A stretch of 64,000 bases of DNA, from contig JAUCEF010000002.1 of the NCBI GenBank assembly GCA_033558025.1, forward strand, positions 3,148,399 to 3,212,398, in the 5' to 3' direction. How positions within the stretch are numbered: position 1 is the stretch's first letter; the number at the start of each line of letters is the position of its first letter. Source of the stretch: Phytophthora sp. 'mugwort'. Lineage: Eukaryota; Oomycota; Peronosporomycetes; Peronosporales; Peronosporaceae. Below, piece by piece: positions 1 through 10,149 of the stretch. The notes under the pieces were generated by a model. It saw only the letters and a program-made list of their open reading frames with translations. It had not been told where the DNA came from and did no database searches. Made by a program: the position numbers and the translations under genes.

Positions 1-3000
1 ACAATGTCGAGGAACCTTCGACATTAATATCAGTACTTCTCGTGCGCTTGCGAGACAGAGACTTGGAGACACGGCTAGCGTCTGAATCACGACGAACAAT
101 TCTACGTCGCGATGAAGGAGTCGGTGCGTCTTCTTCTGGCTCTGCCACAATCTGAGCGCTCGAGTCGCTGCCAGAAGCCCCGTCCTCGGATGATTCCGGG
201 GACGACGAATCTGCCTCTTCACCTGCAGACTCTTCCTCTTTTTGTAACAAAACTTCGTGTTTTTTCGCAACTGGAGTCATTCTCTTCTTCAAGACGCACC
301 GTTCAACAACAGCTTCAATATCAACGTAGCGAGACGACGTAGCGTCATTCGGGGGCTTGTACGTCTTCTTCTTTATCTCGCCCAGCTTGGCGCGCAGCTC
401 AGCATCGATTCCGTCAATCAAGTCATAGATTTCTTCGTCAACCGTAGTCAAACCATTGAAGCTGCGGTAAGCCTTGCTCATCTTCATCGTGATGGCGTCA
501 CGGTCAGCGAGGTCAAGCTCAAACCAGGAAAGGCAGTTGGTCTCTGTTGCCTTCTGATTGTAGAAGTAAATGAACTCGTACGAGTCCAGAACAAACCTCG
601 CTAAGCCCACAGCCGCAGCCAGCGAATTCGTTCCGCCCAGTTCTTCATATCGGCGATAAAAACGGTCTTTTTCCTCCTCGAACACGTAGCGGCGACTCCG
701 TCTCCCTTCCAGCAACTCGCCACACGCTTCACCCAGCAACAGAAGCTCCTCTTTACTCCAGTTTGCTGCGACATATTTTTCAGGTTTCTGGCCAGCATGA
801 CCCTTCATTCCTTGCTCCTTGGCATCTTTTGTATCAAAGCGACCTGGTGAGTACTTGAGAGGTCTCCCTGGCTTGCGTTTTCCGCCAAATTTCTTGTACG
901 CTCCACTCGTTTTCCTGTGTAAAATCCGCGCCAAAGCATTGAACATTTCCTTGTTGAGATCTATAATCGTCTTGTTCCCCCAGCTACGAAGCTCAACCAT
1001 TCGCTGTTCCACTGTCATGTCGAACCACGCTGAACTGTCGCCTTGGTCTGCGATAAATGCAGAGATCCCCATAAAAGAAGACTTTAACGCGATCATTTTG
1101 TTTCGCACACTATGTAGACTTCGATTCCGGTTGGACGATCCCTCCTGCTTCATGAAGAGTGCAAACGTGTCATTCAGAGCAGACGTCAACTTGCTGGTCT
1201 TCGCCATTCCGGAGGCTTCTTCCCACGCTTGGATCAAACTCCATATCTCCTCCACAGGCCAGTTATTCCCCTTCTTTTCATCAGACGCGGGGTCTGTTTT
1301 GCTTCCACGTTTTCCGTCTGCTATCGCCAGTTCGGACACGGAAGATTCAGAATCTGACGACCAAAACGCCTCTGTCTTCTTGCGAGTTGATCGAGGGCGC
1401 AACGAGATACCATCCGTAGGGGTATTTGGTGCATGTGGCGGCAAAGTTGGCGGTGAAACTGGAGCTGGCACCCCCACGAATGAAGTTTTGGTGACCAGTG
1501 CGAACATCTCCGCGTCAAGATCCACAAACTTCAATGGAACGTTCGTGCACTGCTGATATGCTCGTTTCTGGATAGGAGGCATCTCAAACCAAGACGGACT
1601 GTCGGCCTCAGAACGACTGTCGTTGCACGCCTTGATATATGCGTACGAAGCCAGGATATATCTCCATTGTTGTGCCATTGACTTTAAGTCTCGTCGGATA
1701 GGAGTGTCGGTGTCTCCAGCATGTTTTCGACGGGCAACAAAAGCGTCATAAATCAACAATTCACGGTCTGTCTGTGACAATTCCTTGTCGGTAGGAACGT
1801 TCATGACATCGGCGCACGCTTTAATCAAGTCTGACGACTCCATCGTGGCCCATTTCGCTGTTTTCGACACTTGATTAGCATCGGCTCCTAGCTTGGAATC
1901 TTTGATCTCCTTAAAACTTTTCATCTTCTTTTTGAGTTTAGGCAGAGGAGGTGGACGAAGGCTTCGCACCTCGGCCAGCTTGCTGTCCATGGCAAGAATC
2001 CGCCCCAAACCGTCATACATATCTTTCGTGAGGTCAACCGAGTTGCGATTTTTCCACGACCGCAATAAAGTCATCCTCGTGCCTTCTGGAATTTCGTGAT
2101 ACAAAGGCTCCCCCTTAGCCTTCTGCGACTCATTGAACGCGTGGATGTGGCTGTATGAAAACTTGAGTGAACTCCGTCGTGCAGCAAGAGCGGTACTGTT
2201 ACGCACTGACGATCCACCCTGCATCTCGACAAATTCACGATACATTTCCCTATTGAGGGACAGTCGCTGGCCCGGATCACTGTTACACACGAGAATCGCG
2301 GCCTTCTCCCACGCGTCAATTAGGAGCTGGAGTTCGCTGTTCTCCCATAAGTGGCCATTGGGACCGTCCGCATGAATCTTGCGCTTCCTTTTCCCCCATC
2401 TGCCATCGCTCGCAGGTATTTCATTAACGTCTGGTAGTGCTTTCTGCTCTTCGACCTGATCGCTTCTCGACTGAACAGGTTTAACCGCGTTGCTAGCGTG
2501 GAACGGATTAGCTGGGAGCTTGGGGGCCAAAGTCTTCTGGATGACGTGGTCTGGTGTAGAACGGCTCACAGCAGATGAAAGTACCTTGTCCACAAAACGA
2601 GTTTGGGCAGGAACAGGAGCAGCAGCAGTTCTTACTGCATTACAATCCTCCGCAACTGCACTAAAAGAAGGTCTTGATGCTGAAATACCCTGACGAGGAG
2701 CAGACGATGGCACTGTCTTCGCACTTGGATCTGCATCGACTATTGCCTTCGTGGTGCGGTACATTCCACCCACATTGGGTTTGGGTGCAATCACTGTGTT
2801 CCGATCAGTGGTCACTGAAAGACTGGGAGTTTGTCTAGTGCGTATATCATCAGTACGGACGAGCATCGGAGTCTTCTCCGCCACGGAAACGCTCCTTGTG
2901 AGAGACTCGGATGTCTTCTCTTCCTTGTTAATATCCATACGACTCTGGATAACCATCCTGGGAATTGCTGCTTTCTCTTCGTCACTGTCGTCAACAACGC

Positions 3001-4153
3001 TTGGTGGTTGTGACGATAACGTGCTGCCGGTTTCTTCTTCTTCGTCGTCGTCTTTACCTTCCTGATTCAGTTTCAAACCCTTCAATTTCTTCGACGATCT
3101 TCCTGATTTCCGTCCAGCACGTCCAGTCGCTGAGTTTAAAGCCTTTGAGCTCGCCATTTTCGTACGACGCATGTCTTCAAGTGCAACCGCTCGGGTGTCC
3201 AGCGAGATAACGTCGTGTAATTCCGCATACATCTCCGTCGATAAATCCAACAAGTTGGCATTCTTCCATGACCGCATCACATTCTGCCGCGTGGTCGCAG
3301 GTAACTCCGTAAACTTGGGGTCTCCATTCATTTCTTGGATCTTGTCGAACGCCGAGATCCTTGAATACGACTGTTTCAGCACTCTACGACGCGTTGCCAG
3401 TCCTGATAAGTTGCGCATATTCTTGCCCCCTTGTAAAGCATCAAACTGTCGAAACATCTCGTGAACAATCGACATGGGTTCCCCGCTCTTACTCTCACAG
3501 ACCATTTGAGCAGCAGAACCCCAAGCTTTCACCAGCTGCATCATCTCTACCGGTGACCACGGGTTGCTAGAAGTTCGCGCCGGGACCGGTTGCTTCTTCG
3601 CGGCGACCTTTAACCCGGCAGAACTCGTCGAAGCCTTGGCGTTCGACGTCGCGGAAGCACGTGTGGGTCTTGTCTCCATCCTGGTCGTGCCCGTTGCCTC
3701 CTGTAGCTCCTTTTGACGTCTCCTCAGAGGCAGAACAGGATCTTCGTCTCCTCCTTTGCTCACGATCCTCCCCAACGCTTGAAACATGACGGGGGTGATC
3801 TCCACAAGGCTCGAATTGAGCTTCTTCCAGCTACTCAAGGTTTCCGTTCGTCTGGCCACGGGCAACTCAAAAAACGACGGGAGATTCTTTACTTTCTGCT
3901 CCGTGTCAAAGCCCCTTATATAGAGGTACGAGAACTTGAGCGCGCTGCGTTTACTGGTGAGCGCCGCCTTGTTGCGCCGCGTTGACCCGCCGCGGAGCGC
4001 CACAAAGTGCTTGAACACGGCATCGTGCAGGTTCTGCGCGCCGGCGTCGCGCGGACGGGAGGCCGCTAGCTCCCATGCCGTCACCAAGTCGCCGAACTCG
4101 TCCAGGGTCCACGCGTTGAAGCGCGGCGTGCCCGAGTCCTCGCTGCTGGGCAT
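1..4153 (-). CDS. Six-repeat SANT/Myb-like protein, 3' end outside the window
   Basis: An open frame runs on the minus strand from the ATG at 4153-4151 to the left edge, about 1384 codons without a stop. The protein contains six copies of a ~117-residue module, at residues about 15-131, 199-316, 603-720, 768-887, 965-1078 and 1132-1249. Each copy starts with a tryptophan (WTLDEF, WSPVEM, WENSEL, WATMES, WPVEEI, WSKEEL), and most continue with an LxxAW-like helix, an aromatic Y/FxxF segment, a GG-x-RN turn and a RSWKN-like stretch. This resembles SANT/Myb helical domains, which usually bind DNA or histone tails. Copies 4 and 6 are the most divergent. The linkers are rich in Ser, Thr, Lys and Glu, and the visible C-terminal part is acidic then strongly basic (SRKRTRS). 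No catalytic domain is visible. A nuclear chromatin or DNA-binding role is inference. The plus-strand frames opposite it are antisense shadows. Confidence 0.8.
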   Translation of the reverse strand, partial: MPSSEDSGTPRFNAWTLDEFGDLVTAWELAASRPRDAGAQNLHDAVFKHFVALRGGSTRRNKAALTSKRSALKFSYLYIRGFDTEQKVKNLPSFFELPVARRTETLSSWKKLNSSLVEITPVMFQALGRIVSKGGDEDPVLPLRRRQKELQEATGTTRMETRPTRASATSNAKASTSSAGLKVAAKKQPVPARTSSNPWSPVEMMQLVKAWGSAAQMVCESKSGEPMSIVHEMFRQFDALQGGKNMRNLSGLATRRRVLKQSYSRISAFDKIQEMNGDPKFTELPATTRQNVMRSWKNANLLDLSTEMYAELHDVISLDTRAVALEDMRRTKMASSKALNSATGRAGRKSGRSSKKLKGLKLNQEGKDDDEEEETGSTLSSQPPSVVDDSDEEKAAIPRMVIQSRMDINKEEKTSESLTRSVSVAEKTPMLVRTDDIRTRQTPSLSVTTDRNTVIAPKPNVGGMYRTTKAIVDADPSAKTVPSSAPRQGISASRPSFSAVAEDCNAVRTAAAPVPAQTRFVDKVLSSAVSRSTPDHVIQKTLAPKLPANPFHASNAVKPVQSRSDQVEEQKALPDVNEIPASDGRWGKRKRKIHADGPNGHLWENSELQLLIDAWEKAAILVCNSDPGQRLSLNREMYREFVEMQGGSSVRNSTALAARRSSLKFSYSHIHAFNESQKAKGEPLYHEIPEGTRMTLLRSWKNRNSVDLTKDMYDGLGRILAMDSKLAEVRSLRPPPLPKLKKKMKSFKEIKDSKLGADANQVSKTAKWATMESSDLIKACADVMNVPTDKELSQTDRELLIYDAFVARRKHAGDTDTPIRRDLKSMAQQWRYILASYAYIKACNDSRSEADSPSWFEMPPIQKRAYQQCTNVPLKFVDLDAEMFALVTKTSFVGVPAPVSPPTLPPHAPNTPTDGISLRPRSTRKKTEAFWSSDSESSVSELAIADGKRGSKTDPASDEKKGNNWPVEEIWSLIQAWEEASGMAKTSKLTSALNDTFALFMKQEGSSNRNRSLHSVRNKMIALKSSFMGISAFIADQGDSSAWFDMTVEQRMVELRSWGNKTIIDLNKEMFNALARILHRKTSGAYKKFGGKRKPGRPLKYSPGRFDTKDAKEQGMKGHAGQKPEKYVAANWSKEELLLLGEACGELLEGRRSRRYVFEEEKDRFYRRYEELGGTNSLAAAVGLARFVLDSYEFIYFYNQKATETNCLSWFELDLADRDAITMKMSKAYRSFNGLTTVDEEIYDLIDGIDAELRAKLGEIKKKTYKPPNDATSSRYVDIEAVVERCVLKKRMTPVAKKHEVLLQKEEESAGEEADSSSPESSEDGASGSDSSAQIVAEPEEDAPTPSSRRRIVRRDSDASRVSKSLSRKRTRSTDINVEGSSTL

Positions 4154-5438
4154 GGCAATGCGGAAATTCCTTCGATCCAGTCCAGTTGTCCGCGGCGTTT
4201 TAGTCTAGGCAGACGGGTCGGGTTAAGCGTGGACCCGGGTTGAGGATGCTTATTTGGAGGACAGAATTTGTGTTTGGGAGGTTTGGGGAACGACGGATTG
4301 CTCCCCTGTATTTTGCAGATACCGCCCACTACCTTGAACAAATTCAACGTTTTAGTTACTATAGGGTATTTATTATGCACAATAGATATGCTATTACAGT
4401 TGGTAACATGCACTACAATTCCATTCAAATTAACAGCTCAGTCATCCACTTTCCCGCCATGGCCGCGGCTTCGAGAGATCACTCTCTTCAGGAAAGAGGA
4501 TTCCTGTCTTGCGAAAGCAGTTCGCTATCGTGGACGCCTCCATCTTCATCTATTTACTGACGGTCTACCTCATAGCTATCAACGTAGTATAAAGTTTTCC
4601 CTTCAGGTGTCGTCCCGGGGTTCCGGCGAGTCACCGTTTCACGCCGACGGTAGCGGTACCTTAGAGGATGTTGAGGATGGTGGTCCTAGCCGGTAGATGA
4701 GAGAGTTTAAAGGCTGTCTCGGACCAACGAGCCAGTTTTGACAGCTACGGTGTGGGCTGAACGCGCCGATACTCTTGGACGACTTGCCACTTCTGGTCGA
4801 GAGTGCGGTCACTTGCCCTCGGTTTGCTTCGTCTTGGCTGTCATCGGTGTCGTTTTGTTTGATATCTTCTGATGATCTGCTTGAGTACATCTTGGGCGGG
4901 AGATTTAAATCGAAATCAGCCTCTTTAAACAGATACTTAGTGTAACAACGTTTAATAGAGATATCATAGGCTGGTGTGTTCAGGTTAGTGGGCGGTATCT
5001 GTAATTGAGTGTCATCAACGATACTTAATATCACACAACCTACCAGGAACATAAAATTAGTTTGTGTGAACAGACACGAGCCAGACCACTCGATCGGCAA
5101 CACAGTTCTCAACGTACCGCGGAGGGAGCAAATGGTCACGCAAGGCGCATCGGAAGCCAGCGAATTCGGAGGGAACATCGAGCTCAGCGTCAACTTGGAG
5201 CTACAAGAAGCAGTAGCGCACTCAAGGCAAGCGAACCAACGTTCCAGGAACGAGAAAAGAACGGAAAACGACAGAAAACCCGCACATAAGCCTAAACGGA
5301 GCAGGAAGAAGATACGGCGATGCTGAAAAATCCCGTTCGTGACTCAAGGCGGGTGTACAACCGTTCCACAGATGCAAGCAGTCTTCATGAACATGTACCT
5401 GAGTTTAGGAGGCGATAGAAACACTTCGATCTACTCGT
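4154..5438. other. Intergenic, no gene recognised
   Basis: Several short open frames occur on both strands (for example 4639-5193 minus and 5009-5326 plus), but none shows a recognisable domain or a conserved-looking pattern. The segment includes the upstream region of the six-repeat gene. A sequence resembling an oomycete initiator sits near 4440-4456, just before an ATG at 4459, but the frame that follows is only 33 codons long. Confidence 0.5.
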
Positions 5439-6080
5439 TTGATGTCTGCAAATACCCCTTCGTCACCAGAAGTTACTGTCATCGATAGTAATGAGTCAGT
5501 AGTTTGGCCTGTTGGAGTTGATAAGATTCACGAATCTTGGCTATCAGCAAACGAGAAGATTGGCATCGAGATTCCTGAAGTTGGTGAAACCAACCCATGT
5601 CTATGTCCTCGCGTCTGCTTTTTTTTCGCGATGTATGCGTTTACGCGCGGACAAAATATTATTGCGCAAAGGGAAACTGCCATGAAGAGGGCCGTTGCTC
5701 TAACAGTGTGTAAAGACGTGCAATCGGTTGGCACTGGTCTGACAGGACTGGGCTCTGTCGCAATAGATACAATTAACGTGGGTTTTGTATTTGGGAACTA
5801 CAGCGGAGAGCTGACCATCCATGATTTTTCAAAGGGCAGAACCAGGCCGGCTAATACGCGCTAGAGCTGCAGTCGAAGCGCACGATAAGGAATACTGTCT
5901 ACATTGACGCTGCTACATGCGGTGGTATCGCACGCTTTATTAATCACTCATGCCAATGTGCGCGTGCTTGTGATCGCGCAGAAGACGATTAAGGCTAGCG
6001 AAGGGGTGACTGTTGAGTACGGCCCAAACCTGTGGTTTAATTGCAAGTGTGGAGAGGACAACTGCCACAGCAAAGATTAA
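5439..6080 (+). pseudogene. SET-domain methyltransferase relic with frameshifts
   Basis: The frame from 5439 encodes a Cys-rich pre-SET-like patch (NPCLCPRVC), then a start-of-SET pattern (GTGLTGLGSVAID) and a strand ending NYSGEL, before a stop at 5862-5864. A second frame at about 5900-5953 carries the cofactor-binding signature RFINHSC, and the first frame resumes from about 5952 with a VTVEYGPN strand and a post-SET-like cysteine cluster (CKCGEDNC) ending at the TAA at 6078-6080. The order pre-SET, SET core, NHSC and post-SET is that of lysine methyltransferases acting on histones. At least two frame changes break the reading frame, near 5860-5900 and just after NHSC at about 5953. None has splice-like borders, so I read this as a decayed copy. 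It lies among transposon debris and may itself have been duplicated with repeats. Confidence 0.65.
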
Positions 6081-6430
6081 GTCACGAAGTAAATAGCCGT
6101 CGCGCGGATTACAGTAAAATTCTAATAGCAATGGAGAATGCATCCGGAATTTCTGGCGTATCTCCCAAATTGTGTGTGTTTCCGCGGAGTAGTGTGTAGT
6201 CTTTTGCTGCAAGTGAATATCGAATAGAGCCAAAGCCGCATACTATCGATGTTGGTAGTGGGTCGAGGTTTCCAGTGGTATATCACACAACGCACAATTT
6301 GTTCTAGATCGCAAGAGTAGTGAGCTCAAACTCGTATTGGTTCGCATGATACACAGCCATATAGCAATAAGATCTTTGGCCCGCTTGCCATACGAACCAT
6401 CAAGCACAGTCGAATCAGAGTATTATCGAT
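6081..6430. other. Intergenic, nothing recognised
   Basis: AT-richer sequence between the SET relic and the SWIM-domain relic. I see no coding pattern, no clear terminal repeats and no structured RNA. Confidence 0.5.
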
Positions 6431-6966
6431 TCAAACGTAAAACCTTGTATTCTTGGACTTAAGCTTGCAATCTGTGAAATTCCGCATTCCACTCCACTGC
6501 CGCATTGATAGGCATTTTAAATCATTTATGTTCGCTGAGCGTACGTGTTTGTGTGAGGGCGCGAAACTTATATTGCCGAAAGCGTGTGTCAGCTTTTCTT
6601 TTGCATGTGGACGGTCGATGAGTAGGGTCTGGAGTCTCGTTTCGCTTAGCCCGACCTCACGTTGATGCTTCTTAGGCGGTGTACGGTCAATTAACGTCTC
6701 GTTGCCAGGAAACCGACGGCACCGTGCGTTGCCAGCATGTGAATCAAGTGCACACACGTGTTAAATTTGAAGAACAAGTTGCAATCACATATTTGTCGAC
6801 CCAAATCAACTGGCCAACCCCATTGTGGTTGGTTTTGTACCTCCATTCTTGGGTAATTCATTCCCATCTGCGCAGACACTGCCTTGCCTGCTTCTGTTTT
6901 GCGCCGTGGCTTTACACTAACGCGAGGTCGTTGAATTGAAGCAGCAAATTTGACCTTGCAATCCAT
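6431..6966 (-). pseudogene. MULE-type transposase C-terminal relic with SWIM zinc finger
   Basis: The minus frame 6966-6691 contains GRQICDCNLFFKFNTCVHL, which fits the SWIM zinc-finger spacing CxC...CxH found at the end of Mutator-like transposases. A shifted frame downstream (6757-6431) carries a basic tail with TPPKKHQREVG, similar to the proline/lysine-rich ends of that family. No DDE catalytic core is recognisable upstream, so only the 3' portion survives and it is frameshifted. The assignment rests on the SWIM pattern alone. A SWIM domain from another protein class is possible but less likely in this repeat-rich setting. Confidence 0.45.
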
Positions 6967-8379
6967 AGGCCCTAAAACGTTGCGAAAAGGGAAGACTTCG
7001 GTCGACGACTTCAGCTTTGCTAGTTGCTTTACACGCCATCCAGTGTGCTTGAAGACTTCAGAAGACGGAAGGCGCGCAGCGAGCTAGATTCGTTGTGGTA
7101 GCGGGATAACAACTGCTGCAAGAGAGTTCCCATTTTCAGCCGTTAGCGGGGCGTGTAGTCCGTTTCAGCTTCTTGATGAGTTGTTCAACAGGATTGTCGT
7201 TGTGGAAACGCTCCTGGTGTGTGAAAACTTTGACAGTGGACAAACTTAATCTGTATCACTGAGTAACATATAGTCTGCAAAATATTTCGTCCCGAAATCC
7301 ACTCGCCATGCTGCCACGCTGATTTGCATTTACCAACTCCATACAGTCTGAATGTTTAGAGGAAGGCATTCGCTTCGTCCGGCGACACGTTGTCCACAAC
7401 TAGCACCCACTTCAGCAAACGGCCGTAGTTAATGGAGGGGTGAATGCCACGGCTTGAACTCGGGGCACTGGGGGCACTGGGGGGCGTGAGCACCAGGAAG
7501 CCTTTGATAATGTAAGGCAAGCCTCCAGAAGTCGCCTGTCCTGGTACTGCTGGACGAGACAAAGCCGGTCAGCGTCGTCTGCGATGTATCCGATTACGTA
7601 GTCGGATGTGCATTGCTGTAGTACGATGCAGCAGGACGTGAACGAGTGATATTGTTTCATTCAGGCAGCTCAAGGCTGCCGAACGGAACTGCCTCGTTCA
7701 TTACAAGAGATGCTTGCCATGAAGTGCGCCTGTATCAAGTTCCGGGTGAACCTCCTATGCCTATGTGATCTACACAGATCACGCACCCTTAAGGACGGCG
7801 ACAAATTCGCCCCGTTTGTCCCAAATGGTGTCGAAGTGGCTATCATTCTTCGCGGAATAAAACTCCCCGTCCAGTACTAGCCTGGTAAGCTCAACTTGCT
7901 TGCTGATGGGTAGTCACACAAGCCGCACTATGAGCTGGCGCACATCAGTCGTGCCACGACCGGTCCATACGATCAGATACGTACGGCGTGTCGGATCGAC
8001 GAAGCCTTGGCACATCTGGTACGGTTCCTGGCCGCGGGCAAGGCAGCCAGGGCCGAGTGGCTCACGGCACGTCAGAGAGCCCGGCTCCATCGATATGAGT
8101 GGCACGATGGCATGATCTACTACCGAGTAGCGTCCCATGAACCCATGGGTAGTCGTACAAAGCGACGAGGATCGCAAGGGTTTGATATTCTTCAGGAGGC
8201 GCATAACCCCCGCCGTCCAGCGATCGGTCGGGCCTCGAGAAGACCTTCCAATCGGTCTCTTAGTACTTTTGGTAGACCCACATGTCCGAGTGGGTCGCTC
8301 AATACGTGAAGACATGTGAAACACGTCAGCGGGTGAAACCCACGGGGCACGCCTTGGCTACTTTGCAGATCCTGCCCTT

Positions 8380-8878
8380 CCAGCGGACTGCTGGAACTCG
8401 GTAGTCTGGATTCCATCTTGGACTCCCCGCGGACGGCCACGGAAACACCGACATCTTGGCGTTCGTGTGCCTTCTGAGCAAGATGGTTCGTCTTGCTTCG
8501 GTCAAAGAAGCCGTGACCGGGGAACAGGCTGCGAAGCTGTTCGTGGATGGCTATTTCCGCCATCGTGGTTTGCCGGAGACAATTGGCTCGGATCGTGATC
8601 CGCGGTTTACCGCTGCGTTCTGGCGAACGCTGTTCCGACTACTTGGAACGAGGCTGCACATGTCCGCTGCCGATCATCCCCAAACGGATGGGCAGGCTGA
8701 GCGTGTCAACCGAGTGCTTGAGGACACTCGACACACTATCTGTGGGGAGTTTGCACTCGACAATGCGGTTCACGCATCGACCAGGTATACCCCGTTCTAC
8801 CTGAATGGCTTGCTCCATCCCAGCGTGCTGCTCGCTTTTGTTTTTGCGAGGGAGCACCCCGGCTTCGATTCTAAGTGA
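8380..8878 (+). pseudogene. Ty3/gypsy integrase core fragment
   Basis: The frame 8456-8878 carries the integrase catalytic pattern: a helix RHRGLPETI followed by GSDRDPRFTAAFW, with the second catalytic aspartate, then SAADHPQTDGQAERVNR, with the catalytic glutamate in the ERVNR helix. The first catalytic aspartate would lie in the frameshifted stretch 8380-8455, where the line is broken. The C-terminal YTPFYLNGLLHPS matches the usual end of the core. The frame ends in a stop at 8876-8878. Function in a live element would be strand transfer of cDNA into host DNA; here it is a fragment. Confidence 0.75.
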
Positions 8879-9821
8879 GTGAGGGCACGGAAAGTGCTTT
8901 CTGCCTAAGTCTCGGACATGAGACGGTTTCCTTGTGGAAACAAGTGGAGTATTTTATAGACACCAGGCTGAACGTAATCATCTGTGTCCGTGGTGTCATG
9001 GCAGATGCACAGGACAAACAAAAGGAGTACTCAGACAAGAATGTAAGAGGAAACTAGACGTGTTTAATGTGGGCGAATTAGTCCAACTAGACACTAGGAA
9101 CCTATTACTAACCACGGCATCCGTAGGGAATAACAAGTTGAGGCACTGCTTCATTGATCCTTCGTGGTCCTGGCTAGATATATTGCGGCGTACACCGTCG
9201 ATCTACCTAAGTCGATGACGACCCACTCAACGTTCTACGTGGGCCGTCTGAAGCGGTACCATGATCCGCAGGGTCCGGCAGCCCCGCAGGTTCCGCACGC
9301 GGAAGCGAGGCCGGCTCCTGGAAACGAGGCTCCATCTCCAGCGCATAAGAGTGTCCAGGGGCAGAAGCCCAGATCCTTTACGAGACCACGGAAGGGGCTC
9401 CATACGAAGGAACCCCGGCTGCATAGGACGAGTATGAGCCATAGCGGTAAGGCTGGGAGTACGCAGGAGTTGCTCCCACCTGGTTTAATGGCAGCAAGAG
9501 GTTTCGAAGGAGGTACACCTCCCTCTGGACACGGTCCACAGACGTCCAAAGGACATCCAGACGTCGGAAGGCCTCGTCCACGTCAGAGGTCCGACGGTCG
9601 ACCCAACCTTCAAGGGCCGACAAGTCGCTTGTCAGACGACTCAATTTGCCATGGACCGGCTCAAGATCCTAGCGGTCCCGGCTTGGCCGGCTGCACGCCC
9701 GCCCTCACCGACGCCAAGCGCAATCTCTAGCATAAGGACTCGACGACGAAGGGCGGAGTCTTCATGATCTCGATGTGGAGCGAAGGCGACAAATCGCGTC
9801 CTCAGTCGGACCTGAGGGGCG

Positions 9822-10133
9822 GTGCCTCATACCCGTACTCATTCGAGGGCCCCGCCGCCTCTCCTCGACCGTAACAGTGAGACCCACTACCACGTGGAGC
9901 GTGTGCTACAGAAGCGGCGCGTTCACGGGAAGATCCAGCTCCACGTGAAGTGGAGGGGGTACTCAGAGGCTAAGAGCTCCTGGGAGCCGGTGGAACGGCT
10001 CCAGGCTCACTGCTCGAAGGCTGTCGCGATCTGGGAAAAGAATCGTCCGCGGCTCGTAAGTAGTTCGGGCTTTTTGCCCGAACGGGGTATAGTCGCGGAG
10101 CTAAGACGTACCCGCGCTTATCATGAGCGTTAG
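9822..10133 (+). pseudogene. Chromodomain tail of Ty3/gypsy integrase
   Basis: The frame reads YHVERVLQKRRVHGKIQLHV, then KWRGYSEAKSSWEPVERL, which is the chromodomain fold with its aromatic-cage residues (Tyr, Trp, Trp). In chromoviruses this module follows the integrase and guides insertion to marked chromatin. About 30 further residues follow before the stop. The domain itself looks intact over 55-60 residues even though the rest of the element is broken. Confidence 0.8.
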
Positions 10134-10149
10134 AAACAGGATGCTTCTA

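Larger units (their letters stand above)
7360..10133 (+). mobile_element. Ty3/gypsy chromovirus relic (RNase H, integrase, chromodomain)
   Basis: Reading left to right in broken frames, the segment gives the end of a reverse transcriptase/RNase H region (about 7480-7900, with patterns such as a SDYVVGC-like strand and a LLAMKCA helix), a linker reading YELAHIS, a zinc-binding and core integrase (8380-8878), a GPF-like module (about 9060-9300, DLPKSMTTH...FYVGRLKRY) and a chromodomain (9822-10133). This gene order defines chromovirus-type Ty3/gypsy elements, which integrate through a chromodomain. Many stops and frameshifts show it is inactive. The 5' part (gag, protease, most of RT) is not recognisable upstream of 7360, and I could not identify paired LTRs. 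A minus-strand gag relic of a second gypsy copy follows directly. Confidence 0.75.

Noticed and set aside
819..1556. A 245-codon plus-strand open frame, and others to 4208
   Set aside because: Antisense shadows of the six-repeat SANT-like gene, which is continuous on the minus strand and shows repeated domains.
4438..4560. Possible plus-strand gene start with an initiator-like motif before ATG 4459
   Set aside because: The frame ends after 33 codons, has no recognisable domain, and no splice site that clearly extends it.
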